A stretch of DNA of 34,824 bases, taken from positions 1-34,824 of the forward strand of contig CAKNHF010000031.1 of NCBI GenBank assembly GCA_930972465.1, read 5' to 3'. The DNA comes from an uncultured Lachnospiraceae bacterium (GTDB taxonomy: Bacteria; Bacillota; Clostridia; Lachnospirales; Lachnospiraceae). Positions 33,128 through 34,824 of the stretch are shown one piece after another (position 1 is the first letter of the stretch; each line of letters starts with the position of its first letter). The notes under the pieces are model-generated. The model was not told the origin of the DNA, made no database searches, and saw only the letters and a program-made list of their open reading frames with translations. A program made the position numbers and the translations under genes.

Positions 33128-34824
33128 ATGGATAAGATTCCTTTTTGCTTTCCAGTGTTTTACCACGGGTTAATTGCTGGTCATATACACTATAATCAAG
33201 CGGATGCGCTTAATATATTAATTTACGGAACACCTGAAGACGAAGAGAACACTTGGCGATCCAAGAACCGTCAAGCGTCCAACAAATATATTAGCGGAGC
33301 AGAATGTATTCCGCTTGAATGCCGTAAAGAAATATTTGAATTGCCAGACAAGGATCTCCTTGCTCGTATCCAGAAACTGAAAATACAAAACATTAAAACC
33401 ACTGTATCTGCTTTTCATGAGTTTCTAAAAAATAGAACTCAGGCTAGCGAAGAAACAATCTATTCCTTGGAGAGTAGTGTGCGAGAATCAGAAGATCCAT
33501 GCCAGTATTATGTAGTTGCCCTGCGAGAGGCATTATCTTTTACGAAAGCTTCAAAAGAATATATTACTACACAGCTTAAGAACGAATTACATAACCTGCA
33601 TAAAAATAGTGACGTACCGAATTTATTCCAGTTACAGAAAGAAGCCCTTAAGCGAATCCCAACATCAATTTCCATGACGCCCGATAAGACCTTCTTAAGT
33701 AGGATAATTGGACGTGATGAGCTTGTGCAGAGTATCTGCGACAAGCTAAAAAAGGAGCGGAAACACATACAGCTACGTGGTATGGGCGGTATCGGAAAAT
33801 CTGAAATCCTTCGCAAAGTTTATAGTTGGTTTCTCGAAAACCCCGGAGAGCACTTTTACGCCCACATAGCGTACCTTTACTACTCGGGAAAATTCAAATC
33901 AGACCTCGATAGCGCAATTGACTACCCTGGGAAAGAAACCAGCGCCAATCCCATTGAATATCTGAAACATTTGGCTAACACATCTAAAGTTCTGCTGTTT
34001 ATCGACGATGTCCGAAATCAGGAACCGGATAAAAGTGAAATCTATGAGGAAGACGCTTCATTTGAAGAAATAGTTGGATCGAATATTTCCATCTTATTTG
34101 CCTCGCGAATTATGCGCATGGATTTTTCGCTTATAAGCGTAAAGCCTCTTCCCATAGAATCATGCATTGATATTTTCTTGCGGGAATACAATGCCAATAT
34201 TGATGACGATGTCATGACAGCAGTTGATACTGAATGTTGTGTTGCCGAAGCCTTAACCGCAGAGGACAAAGAGCGACTCGTTCAAATAATTGATGGACGC
34301 GCCGGACGCAATACGCTGGTTATTAACCGCTTGGGCGCATTGGCGCGAGACTACGGTTGGACAATTACGCAATTAGAAAAAGAGCTCATTGATAGAAACT
34401 TTAATATTCGACAAGGCCTGTATGAGAACAACGCAGAGTATATTGATGAGCAAACATTGCAAGATGAGCTAAATAAACTCTATGATTATAACGAGATTAA
34501 AGATGCCGCAGAGCGCAGTATCTTAGAGGGCTTCACGCTATTAGCGGATGTTCCTACGGATATCGCTACCTGCGCCAAATGGTTTAGCCGAGATGCCGAA
34601 ATTGACGAGGATCGCTGTCGCATTGCGCTAATGCGCTTAATGCGCCGTAGTTGGTTACTGAGCGCAAAATCAAAACAGAATGAAGTCGTCATTGATAATT
34701 ATTCTATGCATAACATTGTACGTGCGGCCATAAAAGCCCAAGTTGAAGTAGATAGAGAGGAGCATCAGGATTTAGTGATGAAAGTTTGGACGAATTTGAC
34801 AATGGAAGTACGGAAGAAAGATGA
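33128..34824 (+). CDS. NB-ARC (STAND) ATPase, C-terminus outside the window
   Basis: At least 565 aa, no stop before the window end. Residues 1-180 are a domain I do not recognise; it begins DKIPFCFPVFYHGLIAGHIH and is later helical. Residues about 186-420 are an NB-ARC NTPase: Walker A GMGGIGKS (218-225), Walker B VLLFIDD (288-294), and an ILFASR motif (322-327) like the Arg of plant RNBS-B. Residues about 430-565 are helical, with an MHN motif (527-529) in the position of the MHD motif. Proteins of this class oligomerise on sensing a trigger; bacterial members include antiphage sensors. The usual C-terminal repeat sensor would lie beyond the window. GGGGGAG lies 6 nt before ATG 33128. Confidence 0.88.
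   Translation, partial: MDKIPFCFPVFYHGLIAGHIHYNQADALNILIYGTPEDEENTWRSKNRQASNKYISGAECIPLECRKEIFELPDKDLLARIQKLKIQNIKTTVSAFHEFLKNRTQASEETIYSLESSVRESEDPCQYYVVALREALSFTKASKEYITTQLKNELHNLHKNSDVPNLFQLQKEALKRIPTSISMTPDKTFLSRIIGRDELVQSICDKLKKERKHIQLRGMGGIGKSEILRKVYSWFLENPGEHFYAHIAYLYYSGKFKSDLDSAIDYPGKETSANPIEYLKHLANTSKVLLFIDDVRNQEPDKSEIYEEDASFEEIVGSNISILFASRIMRMDFSLISVKPLPIESCIDIFLREYNANIDDDVMTAVDTECCVAEALTAEDKERLVQIIDGRAGRNTLVINRLGALARDYGWTITQLEKELIDRNFNIRQGLYENNAEYIDEQTLQDELNKLYDYNEIKDAAERSILEGFTLLADVPTDIATCAKWFSRDAEIDEDRCRIALMRLMRRSWLLSAKSKQNEVVIDNYSMHNIVRAAIKAQVEVDREEHQDLVMKVWTNLTMEVRKKD

Larger units (their letters stand above)
30036..34824. mobile_element. Left part of an integrated element (right end outside the window)
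   Basis: From just after the tRNA-Leu terminator the sequence becomes AT-richer, codon use changes (more TTA, CTA, CGC, AAT), and the genes are a GIY-YIG protein, a large serine recombinase and an NB-ARC ATPase. The left border is not defined by a visible target repeat; it could lie anywhere from the tRNA 3' end to about 30180. No conjugation or phage structural genes are visible in this part, so the element type (ICE, IME, phage or island) is open. Confidence 0.7.

Overview
The window looks like the chromosome of a Gram-positive, low-to-mid-GC Clostridia, most probably a spore-forming member of the Lachnospiraceae. Support comes from the cysE-cysS-mrnC-rlmB-sigH gene order shared with Bacillus/Clostridium, strong AGGAGG-type ribosome binding sites, T-box leaders, a SpoVAF/GerA-type spore protein, DegV, DUF1540 and SEC-C proteins, and a TrpB2-type enzyme. 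The genus cannot be fixed from the sequence alone. Function calls rest on motif and family recognition by eye; no database search was run.

Layout. Positions 1-2589: the 3' part of a tRNA(CAT) with its terminator, an acidic-tailed membrane protein, ispF and a GNAT acetyltransferase in one tight operon. Positions 2614-8315: a sigma-A-type promoter and a cysteine T-box drive cysE-cysS-mrnC-rlmB-sigH, followed closely by a CPBP membrane protease and dtd. A convergent tRNA-Thr(GGT) with its own promoter and terminator closes this block. Positions 8680-12957: a small unknown gene, a Nudix hydrolase, glnS and a MocR/PdxR-type regulator. Positions 13016-16830: a small membrane protein divergent from purA, a 52-aa gene tail-to-tail with a 69-aa membrane protein, then a SEC-C protein and a DUF218/YdcF protein. 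Positions 16891-22879: aldo/keto reductase, DUF1540, metA with an aminotransferase, an FMN-dependent alpha-hydroxy-acid oxidase family protein overlapping a dUTPase, and a monofunctional GT51 transglycosylase. Positions 22908-29645: a SpoVAF-like protein, DegV, the attenuated infC-rpmI-rplT operon (infC starts at ATT), DUF2804, and a tryptophan T-box in front of an orphan trpB2.

The last 4.9 kb, downstream of a tRNA-Leu(AAG), differ in base composition and codon use and look like the left end of an integrated mobile element. They hold repeats built on TTTGCACCA, a GIY-YIG/DUF4357 protein, a large serine recombinase preceded by a 39-aa ORF, and a rightward NB-ARC (STAND) ATPase gene that runs off the window. 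The NB-ARC protein has an N-terminal domain of about 180 residues that I do not recognise. It is the best candidate for a little-described system, most likely defence or signalling cargo of the element.

How the genes work together: most of the window is housekeeping. Cysteine supply and charging (cysE, cysS) is tied to tRNA-Cys charging, and tryptophan synthesis from indole (trpB2) to tRNA-Trp charging. Translation genes (infC, rpmI, rplT, glnS, rlmB, dtd) and sporulation genes (sigH, spoVAF-like) are interspersed.
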